Of a stretch of DNA of 64,000 nt, positions 35,475 to 45,265 are shown one piece after another. The number at the start of each line of letters is the position of its first letter. The stretch's first letter is position 1. The DNA is taken from NCBI RefSeq assembly GCF_009193295.2, contig NZ_CP059973.1, forward strand, positions 3,286,001-3,350,000, given 5' to 3'. Below the pieces are notes generated by a model, which was not told the DNA's origin, ran no database searches, and saw only the letters and a list, made by a program, of their open reading frames with translations. The stretch comes from Bacteroides luhongzhouii (GTDB taxonomy: Bacteria; Bacteroidota; Bacteroidia; Bacteroidales; Bacteroidaceae). Both the position numbers and the translations under genes were made by a program.

Positions 35475-38400
35475 ATGAAGCACAAAACAACCTTTGAAAA
35501 GCTCCCTCAAGCAAATGCAGGGAGAAGTAAGAACTGGAAAACACTGCGGGCTATCTGTCTGCTATTGTTTTTAAGCGTTTCTTTCACCGCTTATTCCCAA
35601 ATAACAGTGAATGTGAAAGACATCTCTTTAAGGGCCTCGTTAAAGAAAATCGAGCAAGTAAGCAATTACAAATTCTTCTATAATGAAAGCCTTCCGGAGC
35701 TAAATCAAAAAGTATCGTTAAATGTGAAAGATGCAACGATTGAACAAACCATGCAACAACTTTTGGGTAAAATGGAGTTAACCTACAAGAAAGAGCAAGA
35801 GAATGTCATTGTATTGATTCGTAAAGCCCAGGACAAATCGATAACTAAAAAAATAACAGGTACTGTTGTCGATGAAAAAGGCGAACCAGTCATTGGTGCC
35901 AGTATTGTGATAAAAGGTGAGTCGCACGGAACGATTACAGATTTTGATGGAAAGTTCACATTAGCAGACGTACCGGAAAAGGGAATATTGACCGTCTCTT
36001 ATATCGGTTATAAAACAGTTGACCTTTCTGCCACAGGGCAGACATTCGTAAAAGTTGTACTTCAGGAAGACAGTAAAATGATAGACGAGGTTGTTGTTGT
36101 CGGCTATGGAGTCCAGTCACAAAAGCTGGTCACTACTTCTATCAGTAAAGTAAAGATGGAAAATATAGATCAGGGTAATGACTATAATCCGATTAAAATG
36201 CTGCAAGGACGTGTAGCGGGTGTGAATATCTCCTCTGCATCAGGAACTCCGGGAGAAGCACCGAATGTCACCGTTCGTGGTATCGGTTCCGTTAGTGGGG
36301 GAAGCTCGCCGCTTTATGTGGTCGACGGTATCCCCAGCGAAAAATATCCTAATCTGAATCCGAATGACATTGAAAGTATGGAAGTCTTGAAAGACGCTTC
36401 CGCCGCTGCCATCTATGGTTCGCGTGCCAATGCCGGAGTTGTGTTGATAACGACCAAATCAGGTCAGCAAGGTAAGACGAAGATAGAGGTGTCCGGTCGT
36501 TACGGATTCGCTTATTTGGCCAGCGACATTGAAATGGCCAATTCGATGGAATATATGAATACGATGCAAGCCGCTATTGATAATTACAATGTGCAAATGG
36601 GAGCTAACCTTCAATTGTATGTTCCTTCTCAAATTCAAGAAACCAATTGGGTGAAAGAAATATCAAGAAAAAACTCGAAAACAGGTACCGGCTCTATCAG
36701 CATTTCCGGTGGAAATGAAAAGACCACCTTCTTTGCTTCTTTAGGCGCTAATACTCAAGAAGGATATTTGAATAAGAGCAGCTATGACCAGTATAATATG
36801 CGTGCCAAATTCACACATAAAATAAACAACCTGTTCAAACTGAATATGAATCTGGCAGGTTCGGCCAGCCGTTCAGACTTATTGGAAGAAACGAGTACCA
36901 GCTTGAAAGTACTTCGTACAGCTCGTGAGGAGCAGCCCTGGTATTCACCTTATAAAGAAGACGGAACATCTTATAAAGTGAACGGGACAGATATTTTGCG
37001 CCACAATCCGGTGATGCTGATTAATGAAGAAGACTGGGTAGCTAAGAAATATCAACTGTCTGGTGTGTTCAGCATAGACGTAACTCCTTTCAAAGGATTT
37101 AAGTACACACCGACAGTAAGCGTATATGGTATTTTGGACAACACATCTAAAAAATTGTCGGACAAGCATGATGCCCGTAAAAATAGCAGTGGTTGGGGAG
37201 CATTAGCCGAACAAAAAGACCAGAGTTTCCGCTATGTGATAGATAATATATTCTCTTACAACAATGAATGGAATAAACTAATTTACTCCGTCATGTTGGG
37301 ACATTCGTTTGAGAAATACACTTATGAACAATTCGGGGCAAAGAGTGATAACTATGCTAACGGCGCATTTCCTTCCTCCAACTTTGATTTAATCAATGCA
37401 GGTCCTAATATTTACGCCGGAAATATTAGTTATACCTCTTATGCCTTAGAATCCTATTTCGGACGAATCGCTTTGAATTGGGACAATAAATACATACTGA
37501 ATGCTTCTTTGCGTAGTGATGGTTCTTCCCGCTTTGCGAAGAACAAGAGATATGGCTATTTCCCTTCTGCTTCTTTTGCGTGGCGTGCCTCCAATGAGGA
37601 ATTTTTCCCAAAAAACAAATACGTCAATGATGCAAAGTTAAGATTAAGCTGGGGTATGACAGGTAGCATGGCAGGAGTGAGTAATTATGCTCCGTTATCA
37701 CTGATTAGTGCGGGCGGTGCTTCTTACAACGGTTCTGCCGGATTCCAGATTTCGCAGGATGCCCGTGCCTTGACTTGGGAGAAAGCCAGCCAGTTTAATA
37801 TCGGATTTGATATAGAAATGTTTCAGTCTCGCCTGACTTTAAACATAGATATGTTCTATCAAAAGACTACCGACCTGCTGTTTAAGAAACCAGTCAATGC
37901 AACCACCGGATATACCACATTACAGTCCAATATCGGCTCATTAGAGAATAAAGGACTTGAGTTGGCTTTGAGTGGTAAAATCTTCACCGGAAAGTTTAAA
38001 TGGGATTTGGGTGGTAACATTTCTTTTGTAAAGAACAAATTGCTTTCTCTCATCGAAGGAAATGATATGTATATTGTTCCCAGCAGCGGTAGTAACCTTT
38101 TAGGAGGTTCGATGCATGCGTTGATTAACGGACAGCCTATCAGTACATTCTATATGTTAAAGATGGAAGGTATCTACCAGCGTGACGACGAAGTGCCTGC
38201 GAAACTGTATGCGAAAGGAGTCCGTGCCGGTGACGTGAAATATTTCGATTATAATGAAGACGGAGATATATCTGACGCCGACCGAATGAATGTAGGAAAA
38301 GCCATTCCTGATTTTTACGGTGGTATTACCTCCAACTTCTCTTACAAAGGTTTCGATTTATCATTGTTCGGACAATTCTCGGTAGGTGGTAAAGTGATGT

Positions 38401-38894
38401 CGGCATGGCGGGGAGTGAACGGTTCCGAAGGTACTGACCATTTAGGATTGGCGCTGTCCAATGTAAAAGTAAACGACCGTGGCGAATCCGTCGAGCAATA
38501 CTTTAATGTAAGCAAAGAAGTAGCTAACGGATACTGGCGTGGAGAGGGCACAAGCAACACGATCCCTCGTCCTGTAAGAATAGGAGCACATACCGGGTAT
38601 GATTATGACTATAACGTGCAAACTTCAACACGTTATTTGGAAGATGCTTCCTATTTTAAACTGAAAACTGTGACTTTGGGTTACACTTTGCCAGAATCAG
38701 TCGTTAAGAAACTCCGCATGAACTCATTAAGAGTCTACGTTTCGGCTGATAATCTACTCACTCTCACCAAGTATTCCGGTTATGATCCCGAAACATCATT
38801 TTCCGGTAGCCCGGGAGACTCAAATTATGGAGTTGACTTCGGGTTGCAACCTGTATTACGAACATTTATTTTTGGTCTGAATCTAAACTTTTAA
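35475..38894 (+). CDS. SusC-like TonB-dependent transporter with STN domain, locus 3
   Basis: This 1139-residue outer-membrane transporter has a signal peptide to about 42 (FTAYSQ), an STN domain (about 44-115), and a carboxypeptidase-regulatory-like domain (about 128-210, GEPVIGASIVIKG and GTITDFDGKFTL). The plug carries the classical TonB-side motif DEVVVVGYGVQSQK, then SGTPGEAPNVTVRGIGSV and YGSRANAGVVLITT. The barrel ends FIFGLNLNF. It differs in plug type from the ALGIKR transporters of loci 1 and 2 and is closest to the locus 4 SusC. With no glycoside hydrolase in the operon, and GDPDs instead, the cargo is probably phosphodiester-containing. That is inference. Confidence 0.95.
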   Translation: MKHKTTFEKLPQANAGRSKNWKTLRAICLLLFLSVSFTAYSQITVNVKDISLRASLKKIEQVSNYKFFYNESLPELNQKVSLNVKDATIEQTMQQLLGKMELTYKKEQENVIVLIRKAQDKSITKKITGTVVDEKGEPVIGASIVIKGESHGTITDFDGKFTLADVPEKGILTVSYIGYKTVDLSATGQTFVKVVLQEDSKMIDEVVVVGYGVQSQKLVTTSISKVKMENIDQGNDYNPIKMLQGRVAGVNISSASGTPGEAPNVTVRGIGSVSGGSSPLYVVDGIPSEKYPNLNPNDIESMEVLKDASAAAIYGSRANAGVVLITTKSGQQGKTKIEVSGRYGFAYLASDIEMANSMEYMNTMQAAIDNYNVQMGANLQLYVPSQIQETNWVKEISRKNSKTGTGSISISGGNEKTTFFASLGANTQEGYLNKSSYDQYNMRAKFTHKINNLFKLNMNLAGSASRSDLLEETSTSLKVLRTAREEQPWYSPYKEDGTSYKVNGTDILRHNPVMLINEEDWVAKKYQLSGVFSIDVTPFKGFKYTPTVSVYGILDNTSKKLSDKHDARKNSSGWGALAEQKDQSFRYVIDNIFSYNNEWNKLIYSVMLGHSFEKYTYEQFGAKSDNYANGAFPSSNFDLINAGPNIYAGNISYTSYALESYFGRIALNWDNKYILNASLRSDGSSRFAKNKRYGYFPSASFAWRASNEEFFPKNKYVNDAKLRLSWGMTGSMAGVSNYAPLSLISAGGASYNGSAGFQISQDARALTWEKASQFNIGFDIEMFQSRLTLNIDMFYQKTTDLLFKKPVNATTGYTTLQSNIGSLENKGLELALSGKIFTGKFKWDLGGNISFVKNKLLSLIEGNDMYIVPSSGSNLLGGSMHALINGQPISTFYMLKMEGIYQRDDEVPAKLYAKGVRAGDVKYFDYNEDGDISDADRMNVGKAIPDFYGGITSNFSYKGFDLSLFGQFSVGGKVMSAWRGVNGSEGTDHLGLALSNVKVNDRGESVEQYFNVSKEVANGYWRGEGTSNTIPRPVRIGAHTGYDYDYNVQTSTRYLEDASYFKLKTVTLGYTLPESVVKKLRMNSLRVYVSADNLLTLTKYSGYDPETSFSGSPGDSNYGVDFGLQPVLRTFIFGLNLNF

Positions 38895-38906
38895 AAATAT
38901 AGATGT

Positions 38907-40253
38907 ATGAAACGATACTATACTATAATCAACTATTTGCTATGTAGCATTTGCCTTTTGTGGATGACGGGTTGTTCAGGTATACTGGATGATATGCGGC
39001 CTAAAGATCAGATACCTCAAGATATGTTGAGTGAATCCGATTTGGAAAAGTTATTGAATGGAGTGTATGCCGAAATGGAAGAACTGGTATTCAAATTTTA
39101 TATGGATGGTGATGTAAAAGGCGAGAATTTCAAGGCAGGTCCCGGATTTTCCATGAACGACCCCATGTTGATGGCTCCTAGTTCTAAAGAAGTTTTGAGC
39201 CAGTGGCAGAAATGTTTCACAGCCTTGAAGCAAGTTAATTTCTTGGTCGAAACATACGAAGCGTCATCTAATAAAGAGAGTCAGGTTGTGAAGCAGACAG
39301 GAGGGACCGGATACTACTTCAGAGCTTTGATTTATTATCATTTGGTCACTCGCTGGGGAGGAGTTCCTATCTTGCGTAAGCGCACTTACGACGTCGTTCC
39401 CATTTCCCCCGAAACCGAAGTGTGGAGTTTTATAAAAGAAGACTTGGCTAAAGCAGAAGGATTACTGTCTGATTTCACCGATCGTTTTTATGTGTCTCTT
39501 AGTGCTTGTGATGCGCTTCATGCCAAAGTATGTTTGTCCTTGAAAGACTATACAAATGCCGCAGCTTATGCCGACAAAGTGATTACAAAATCAAATTTCG
39601 CATTGAGTACTACATCAGTTGAGTATGCCCAAGCGTTTGTCTCTAATAGCAGTAGCAAAGAACTGGTCTTTGCGTTAGCCAATAAGCGTAGTACAAGTTT
39701 GCTGTTATTCTACCAGACGGTCAATGACATCGATCCGACTTGGGATTACTCTCCTTCTACCGAATGTTACAGTCATCTTTATGATGATACCGCCGTAAAG
39801 TCAAAGGATATACGGGCAAAGGCAGTATTTGGCGCAGATAATAGCCGTATTATTAAATTCCCGAATGGAAGTACCGGTCAGTTTGTTACCAATGAACAAC
39901 CGTCACAAACCCCGATTGTGGTTACCCGTGTGGCGGAAATGTATCTGATTAAAGCGGAAGCATTGGGAGCAGTCAATGGGTTGGCTACATTAAAAGAATT
40001 TATGAACAAACGTTATGCAACCGTCTTGTTGCCTTCGAATATGACTGATATAGAGTTTCAGAATCAAATACTTGATGAGCGTCACCGCGAGTTGTATGCA
40101 GAAGGTCAACGATGGTATGATTTGAAGCGAACCAACCGTTTGGACTTGTTTTCTTCCTTGAACGGTAGAAACTACCTGATGTATTATCCTGTTCCCCAGT
40201 CGGAACGCGATTTGGCGGGAGAGGAAAATTACCCTCAAAATGAAGGCTATTAA
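38907..40253 (+). CDS. SusD/RagB-like lipoprotein, locus 3
   Basis: This 448-residue lipoprotein (MTGC, Cys23) is the lid of the SusC encoded 12 bases upstream. RagB/SusD features include TPR-like stretches (FRALIYYHLVTRWGGVPILR, AAAYADKVI, VAEMYLIKAEALG) and the terminal signature DERHRELYAEGQRWYDLKRT followed by YYPVPQSERD. The binding specificity is not readable. The frame is intact and the gene is followed after 21 bases by the surface GDPD lipoprotein. Confidence 0.95.
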   Translation: MKRYYTIINYLLCSICLLWMTGCSGILDDMRPKDQIPQDMLSESDLEKLLNGVYAEMEELVFKFYMDGDVKGENFKAGPGFSMNDPMLMAPSSKEVLSQWQKCFTALKQVNFLVETYEASSNKESQVVKQTGGTGYYFRALIYYHLVTRWGGVPILRKRTYDVVPISPETEVWSFIKEDLAKAEGLLSDFTDRFYVSLSACDALHAKVCLSLKDYTNAAAYADKVITKSNFALSTTSVEYAQAFVSNSSSKELVFALANKRSTSLLLFYQTVNDIDPTWDYSPSTECYSHLYDDTAVKSKDIRAKAVFGADNSRIIKFPNGSTGQFVTNEQPSQTPIVVTRVAEMYLIKAEALGAVNGLATLKEFMNKRYATVLLPSNMTDIEFQNQILDERHRELYAEGQRWYDLKRTNRLDLFSSLNGRNYLMYYPVPQSERDLAGEENYPQNEGY

Positions 40254-40274
40254 TTATCTTAGAAAGAACAAAGT

Positions 40275-42806
40275 ATGAAGAATATAAAAATAGTAACAAC
40301 GTTTTTTATCTGCTTGCTGCTACTTTCAGCATGCTCGGATGATTGGAAGGAAAATGCGCTGACAGCTAAATTTACTTTTGACAAGACAACCTACTATGTA
40401 GGCGAAGAAGTCAGTATCACGAATGAGACAGTAGGCGGAGAAGGTAATTATACCTGCCAATGGGATTTAGGGAATGGAGAGACTTCAACAGAAGTTGCTC
40501 CTAAAGTGACTTACGAAACGAATGGGGCATATACAGTGACTTTGCACGTGAAAGACAGCAAAGGAAATTATGCAATGGCTCATAAATTATTGACGATTGA
40601 AGCTGAACCTCTGCCCGAAGTCGGCAATGTGAAACTGAAATGGGTGGGTGCCCACGTATTGGGCGAAATCCGTTCTACGGCTCCGGCAGTCAGTGATGAT
40701 AATAATGTATATATGACTTCCAATGACCATTATTTGCGGAAATTCTCGGCCGCTACCGGTGAGCAATTGTGGGAGTTCGACTTATGGACATCGGCTGACG
40801 GTGATTCTCCGTCCGGTAATACGCATACCACTCCAAGCATTGATACGGATGGTACTGTGTATGTAGGAACAGGTGACACAAGTGGCAAAGTAGGGCGCGT
40901 ATATGCCATCAATCCTGATGGAACAAAGAAATGGGTAGTTGCCGGAGATGCTGAAAAAGGATTTTGGAATAAAGGACAGGCTTCTACGCCTCGTATTAAT
41001 TATCTGACTTGTGCGATTGGAGAGAATCATATCTATATGGGTAATGGCGGCTCTACGGGATCTGTGCTTGCTGTCGATAAGAATACCGGTTACAGAGTAG
41101 GTTATGTGGCAAACGCAGACAATTCTGGAGGTCCGTCGGGGGGAGTATCTGCCGGAATAGCATTGGCGAACAACACATTAATTTGGGCTGGTGGAAAGAA
41201 CGGCTTATTCGGCGCGTCGGCGTCTGTGCTGAATACAGGTGGTAATGTGATGTGGGCATGGCAAATATATAGTTCGGGAAATGATAAGCCTTCAGAAAAC
41301 ATGAATGCTTCCGTAGCTGTGGATGCAGCCGGCACTATATACGGAATTGCCACCTTCCCGAGTATAGGAAGCAGTGCGTTTGCTATTGGAAGCGACGGGG
41401 TTGAGAAATGGCGTACTTCGTTAGGAAATGTAGGAACACTAGACCAAGGGGGTGTTGTGATAGGCTTGGACGGAAGTATCATTGTAACGGTAAAACGTGC
41501 TCCGGGTGAAGCCACAGGAGGAATCGTTGCATTATCTCCTAATGGAGTTGTTCAATGGCATTACGGTGTGCCGGAAGACGTCAGTGGATGTGCGGCAATC
41601 GATCAGGCCGGAAATATTCATTTTGGAACACAATCCGGTAATTATTATATCATTAAACCCGAATCCTCGGAAGAACAGCTAATCTTGAAAAAAGACTTGG
41701 CCGCACTGATTAGCGAGAGCGATTCTCCTTTAAAAGATAACTGGGAAGCGGGTATCGGAAAAATCTGGAGTTCGCCTACAATCGGACCGGATGGAACGAT
41801 CTATATTGGCGTTACTCACACGGTAGATCCGTCGAAGAGTGTCCTGGTAGCTTTGGAAGATGAAGGTATAACCGGATGTGCAGCTTCGGCATGGCCGATG
41901 AAAGGGAAAGACAGCCGCCACACCAGCGCACAGTTGGGAGGATCGGGGGAGAATCCGGGTGGCGAACCGGGCGGGCAATTGCCTATTACAGGAAATCTGA
42001 AGACCGATTTAAAGAATTTATTTGATGATAGTTCCTATAAGGTCTGGCTTTGTGCCCATCGGGCGAACACGCAGAAAGGTATAGCCGACGGCATACCGGA
42101 GAATTCATTAACTTCCATAGAGTATGCAATCAATGCAGGAGTAGAAATGATCGAACTTGATGCACGTCCCACCTCTGATGGAATATTGGTGCTGATGCAC
42201 GATAATACGATCGACAGAACCACTAACGGAAGCGGTGCGGTAGGAGATTATTCTTATCAGCAATTACAGCAGCTCTATCTTAAAGATGCAGCAGGGAATC
42301 TGACAAACGAACGAATCCCCACTTTAGAGGACGCATTGAAGAAAGGCAAAGGAAAGGTTTATTTTAACTTGGATATAGTCAACAAGAACGTTGCCGTAGC
42401 GACAATGGTGGCATTACTTAAAAAACTCGACATGGAAAACGAAGTCCTGCTTTATGTTTCAAACAACCGTAATTATGCATACGATTTGAAAGCGGCGAAC
42501 AGCGCTCTGTTACTGCATCCGATGGCAAAAGCTTCAGATGATATTACCTATTTTGCTTCATCTTACACGGACAATGTGCAGATGATGCAACTTTCCACTT
42601 CGGATGCTCTTGCGGGAGCGATGACGGAAGACATTAAATCCAAAGGTTGGCTTTTATTCTCCAATATCGTAGGAGCGAATGATACGAACATGTTGTCGGA
42701 CAACTATTCGGGGCTGGTAGGCATGATAAACAAACGTATTAATGTCGTACAGACTGATTATGCCGAATTAGCTGCCAAGTATTTAAAATCCAAAAAGTAT
42801 AGATAA
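40275..42806 (+). CDS. Surface lipoprotein with PKD, PQQ-like beta-propeller and GDPD domains
   Basis: This 843-residue lipoprotein (LSAC, Cys20) has the acidic export signal SDDW. Domain order is a PKD domain (about 30-110, CQWDLGNGETS and YTVTLHVKD) and a PQQ-like beta-propeller (about 120-555, repeated DGTVYVGTGD, GTIYGIATF and DGTIYIGVTH blades). A Gly/Pro linker (SGENPGGEPGGQ) then leads into a glycerophosphodiester phosphodiesterase domain (about 578-843). GDPD residues are H594-R595 (CAHRANT), E627 and D629 (IELDARP) and H642 (LMHDNT). The usual HRG is HRA here and the GGHDDD loop of the other GDPDs in the window is absent. It probably binds substrate and cleaves it at the cell surface before SusC/D import. 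Confidence 0.88.
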   Translation: MKNIKIVTTFFICLLLLSACSDDWKENALTAKFTFDKTTYYVGEEVSITNETVGGEGNYTCQWDLGNGETSTEVAPKVTYETNGAYTVTLHVKDSKGNYAMAHKLLTIEAEPLPEVGNVKLKWVGAHVLGEIRSTAPAVSDDNNVYMTSNDHYLRKFSAATGEQLWEFDLWTSADGDSPSGNTHTTPSIDTDGTVYVGTGDTSGKVGRVYAINPDGTKKWVVAGDAEKGFWNKGQASTPRINYLTCAIGENHIYMGNGGSTGSVLAVDKNTGYRVGYVANADNSGGPSGGVSAGIALANNTLIWAGGKNGLFGASASVLNTGGNVMWAWQIYSSGNDKPSENMNASVAVDAAGTIYGIATFPSIGSSAFAIGSDGVEKWRTSLGNVGTLDQGGVVIGLDGSIIVTVKRAPGEATGGIVALSPNGVVQWHYGVPEDVSGCAAIDQAGNIHFGTQSGNYYIIKPESSEEQLILKKDLAALISESDSPLKDNWEAGIGKIWSSPTIGPDGTIYIGVTHTVDPSKSVLVALEDEGITGCAASAWPMKGKDSRHTSAQLGGSGENPGGEPGGQLPITGNLKTDLKNLFDDSSYKVWLCAHRANTQKGIADGIPENSLTSIEYAINAGVEMIELDARPTSDGILVLMHDNTIDRTTNGSGAVGDYSYQQLQQLYLKDAAGNLTNERIPTLEDALKKGKGKVYFNLDIVNKNVAVATMVALLKKLDMENEVLLYVSNNRNYAYDLKAANSALLLHPMAKASDDITYFASSYTDNVQMMQLSTSDALAGAMTEDIKSKGWLLFSNIVGANDTNMLSDNYSGLVGMINKRINVVQTDYAELAAKYLKSKKYR

Positions 42807-42821
42807 TCCCCCAAAGTATAG

Positions 42822-43757
42822 ATGATAAAAATGAATATGAAAAACTACCTGATAATAGGAATTATTTTGCTGTTTCCTTTCCGCTTGTTTGCAGATGAAC
42901 CGGTGAAGGCAATTTACGCAAAGATTACGAATCCTGATAATAAAGAAGTAACCGTAGTCGCCCACCGGGCGGATTGGCGCTTTGCACCTGAAAATTCGCT
43001 GGCAGCAATAGAGAGTTCTATCCGGTTGGGAGCCGACGTCGTGGAGCTGGACGTTCAGAAAACCAAAGACGGACAGTTGATCCTTATGCATGATAAGACC
43101 TTGGATAGAACGACCACCGGAAAAGGTAAGGTTGCCGAGTGGACACTGGATTCTATCCGGACACTCCGTTTGAAGAATGGCGCTGCTTTGAGAACCAAAC
43201 ATCGTGTGCCTACATTGGAGGAAGCATTATTGACGGCCAAAGGGCGCGTTATGGTAAATTTGGATAAGGCTTATCCGATATTCGATGAGATTTTCCCCAT
43301 TTTGGAGAAAACCGGAACCGTTGAACAGATCATCATGAAGGGGTCAAAGCCTGTTGCAGAAGTGAAAAAGGATTTGGGAAAATATTTAGACCGGATCATA
43401 TATATGCCAATCGTACATTTGGATCGACCGGGAGCTATGCAGCAAATAGATGATTTCATGAAAGAACTTCACCCGGTAGCCTTCGAATTGTTGTTCGAAT
43501 CGGATACTTGTCAATTCCCCAAACAAGTGAGGACGAAGCTGGAAGGAAAAAGTAAAATTTGGTATAATACCCTTTGGGATACGATGGCAGGCGGACATGA
43601 TGACGACAAATCATTGGAAAACCCGGATGAAGGATATGGATATTTGATAGATAAACTTGGAGCAACAATTATCCAGACCGATCGTACTGCTTATTTACTG
43701 GAATACTTGCAAGCCCGTAAGAAACGTAATGAGCATAAGATAGACGCCTTTCATTAA
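42822..43757 (+). CDS. Exported glycerophosphodiester phosphodiesterase, locus 3
   Basis: This 311-residue GDPD hydrolyses glycerophosphodiesters to sn-glycerol 3-phosphate and an alcohol. A non-lipid signal peptide (KNYLIIGIILLFPFRLFA) indicates the periplasm. Catalytic and metal residues are H48-R49 (VVAHRADW), E75 and D77 (VVELDVQKTKDG), and H90 (LMHDKTLDRTTTGKG). A distinctive GGHDDD loop lies at 257-262, shared with both GDPDs of locus 4. It lies 15 bases after the surface GDPD and 16 bases before the transporter gene, which suggests that its product is what the transporter imports. Several in-frame ATGs at the start give the same mature protein. Confidence 0.93.
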   Translation: MIKMNMKNYLIIGIILLFPFRLFADEPVKAIYAKITNPDNKEVTVVAHRADWRFAPENSLAAIESSIRLGADVVELDVQKTKDGQLILMHDKTLDRTTTGKGKVAEWTLDSIRTLRLKNGAALRTKHRVPTLEEALLTAKGRVMVNLDKAYPIFDEIFPILEKTGTVEQIIMKGSKPVAEVKKDLGKYLDRIIYMPIVHLDRPGAMQQIDDFMKELHPVAFELLFESDTCQFPKQVRTKLEGKSKIWYNTLWDTMAGGHDDDKSLENPDEGYGYLIDKLGATIIQTDRTAYLLEYLQARKKRNEHKIDAFH

Positions 43758-43773
43758 TATGTAAACTTCGGTT

Positions 43774-45129
43774 ATGTCATTTAAAATATTGGATTTTTAT
43801 AAAATCTCTTCCCCGCTAGCCGGGGGAGAGACTGATTCAGAAGATTCTTCCCGCTTTAAGCGCATCCGTTGGGCTACATTTTTGTCGGCTACTACCGGAT
43901 ATGGCATTTACTATGTTTGTCGCCTTAGCATGAACGTAGTGCGCAAGCCAATTGTAGAGGAGGGAGTATTTTCCGAAACGCAATTAGGAATCATCGGTTC
44001 CTGTCTGTTTTTTGTGTATGCAGTGGGTAAGTTGACGAATGGTTTTCTTGCTGACCGTAGTAATGTTCGGCGTTTTATGTCTACTGGGTTATTGTGTTCC
44101 GCTTTGATAAATTTATGTTTAGGTTTCACTAGCTCCTTTTATGCTTTTGTTTTACTTTGGGGATTGAATGGTTGGTTTCAGTCAATGGGAGCAGCATCCG
44201 GAGTGGTTTCGCTCACTCGGTGGTACAGTAGTAAAGAACGGGGAACTTTTTACGGCTTTTGGTCTGCTAGTCATAATTTGGGTGAAGCATTAACCTTTAT
44301 TTCCATAGCCTTGTTAGTCAGTTGGATGGGATGGAGGTATGGGATGATTGGAGCTGGCATTATTGGGATATTAGGTTTCTTTATGATGCTTGTCTTTATG
44401 CGTGATACGCCACAGAGTCAGGGATTCTTGTTGAACAAAAATTCTTCATCTGTGGATTCCCATTCTTTGTCTGGTAAACAAACGGAAGATTTTAACAAAG
44501 CACAAAAGGCTGTCTTGAAGAATCCTGCAATTTGGATTTTGGCTCTGTCCAGTGCATTTATGTATATTAGCCGCTATGCGGTAAATAGTTGGGGTGTTTT
44601 CTATCTGGAAGCTCAAAAGGGATATTCTACGTTGGATGCCAGTTTTATAATATCAATCAGTTCTATCTGTGGAATCATTGGCACGGTATTTTCCGGTATC
44701 ATTTCCGATAAAATGTTTTCCGGCAGTCGTAATATTCCAGCTTTAGTATTTGGGTTGATGAATGTAATAGCACTTTGTTTGTTTCTCTTAGTTCCGGGAG
44801 CTCATTTTTGGATAGACGTGTTGGCAATGGTACTTTTCGGTTTAGGTATCGGAGTTTTGATCTGTTTTCTGGGTGGTTTGATGGCAGTGGATATTGCTCC
44901 CCGTAATGCTTCGGGTGCTGCATTGGGAGTAGTTGGTATTGCCAGCTACATCGGAGCCGGATTGCAGGACGTGATGAGCGGTATTCTGATAGAAGGGCAA
45001 AAAACAGTTCAGAATGGAGTAGATGTTTATGACTTTACTTATATCAATTGGTTTTGGATTGGTGCTGCTTTGCTTTCGGTGTTGTTTGCTTTGCTGGTGT
45101 GGAATGCAAAATCAAAAGAAGTAGATTAG
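43774..45129 (+). CDS. MFS transporter, organophosphate:phosphate antiporter type (GlpT/UhpT-like), locus 3
   Basis: This 451-residue inner-membrane permease has twelve predicted helices. Segments such as YYVCRLSMNVVRKPIVEEG, FVYAVGKLTNGFLADR, GWFQSMGAASGVVSLTRW and YGFWSASHNLGEAL are characteristic of the GlpT/UhpT group, which exchanges organic phosphates for inorganic phosphate. After two GDPD genes, import of glycerol 3-phosphate or a related organophosphate is the natural inference. The last 117 residues are identical to those of the locus 4 paralogue (56456-57811), and the DNA there differs at only 8 of 354 bases. The upstream two thirds are clearly diverged, which suggests gene conversion. 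Confidence 0.92.
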   Translation: MSFKILDFYKISSPLAGGETDSEDSSRFKRIRWATFLSATTGYGIYYVCRLSMNVVRKPIVEEGVFSETQLGIIGSCLFFVYAVGKLTNGFLADRSNVRRFMSTGLLCSALINLCLGFTSSFYAFVLLWGLNGWFQSMGAASGVVSLTRWYSSKERGTFYGFWSASHNLGEALTFISIALLVSWMGWRYGMIGAGIIGILGFFMMLVFMRDTPQSQGFLLNKNSSSVDSHSLSGKQTEDFNKAQKAVLKNPAIWILALSSAFMYISRYAVNSWGVFYLEAQKGYSTLDASFIISISSICGIIGTVFSGIISDKMFSGSRNIPALVFGLMNVIALCLFLLVPGAHFWIDVLAMVLFGLGIGVLICFLGGLMAVDIAPRNASGAALGVVGIASYIGAGLQDVMSGILIEGQKTVQNGVDVYDFTYINWFWIGAALLSVLFALLVWNAKSKEVD

Positions 45130-45208
45130 TTATAAAGATGTATTAGGTTAGATGGACAATGCTTGTCCTATATGGGATGACAAACATTTGTTTTCGAGGT
45201 ATTAGTTG

Positions 45209-45263
45209 CCATTCCGGGAAGTACGCTATACAATCATAGCTTTTCTTCCCGGAATGGTTTTTT
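45209..45263. terminator. Bidirectional terminator between transporter and nuclease copy 2
   Basis: CCATTCCGGGAAG (45209-45221) pairs with CTTCCCGGAATGG (45245-45257), 13 perfect pairs, then T residues. The genes converge here. The upstream bases TTTTCGAGGTATTAG recur before the terminator at 57863. Confidence 0.9.
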
Positions 45264-45265
45264 AT

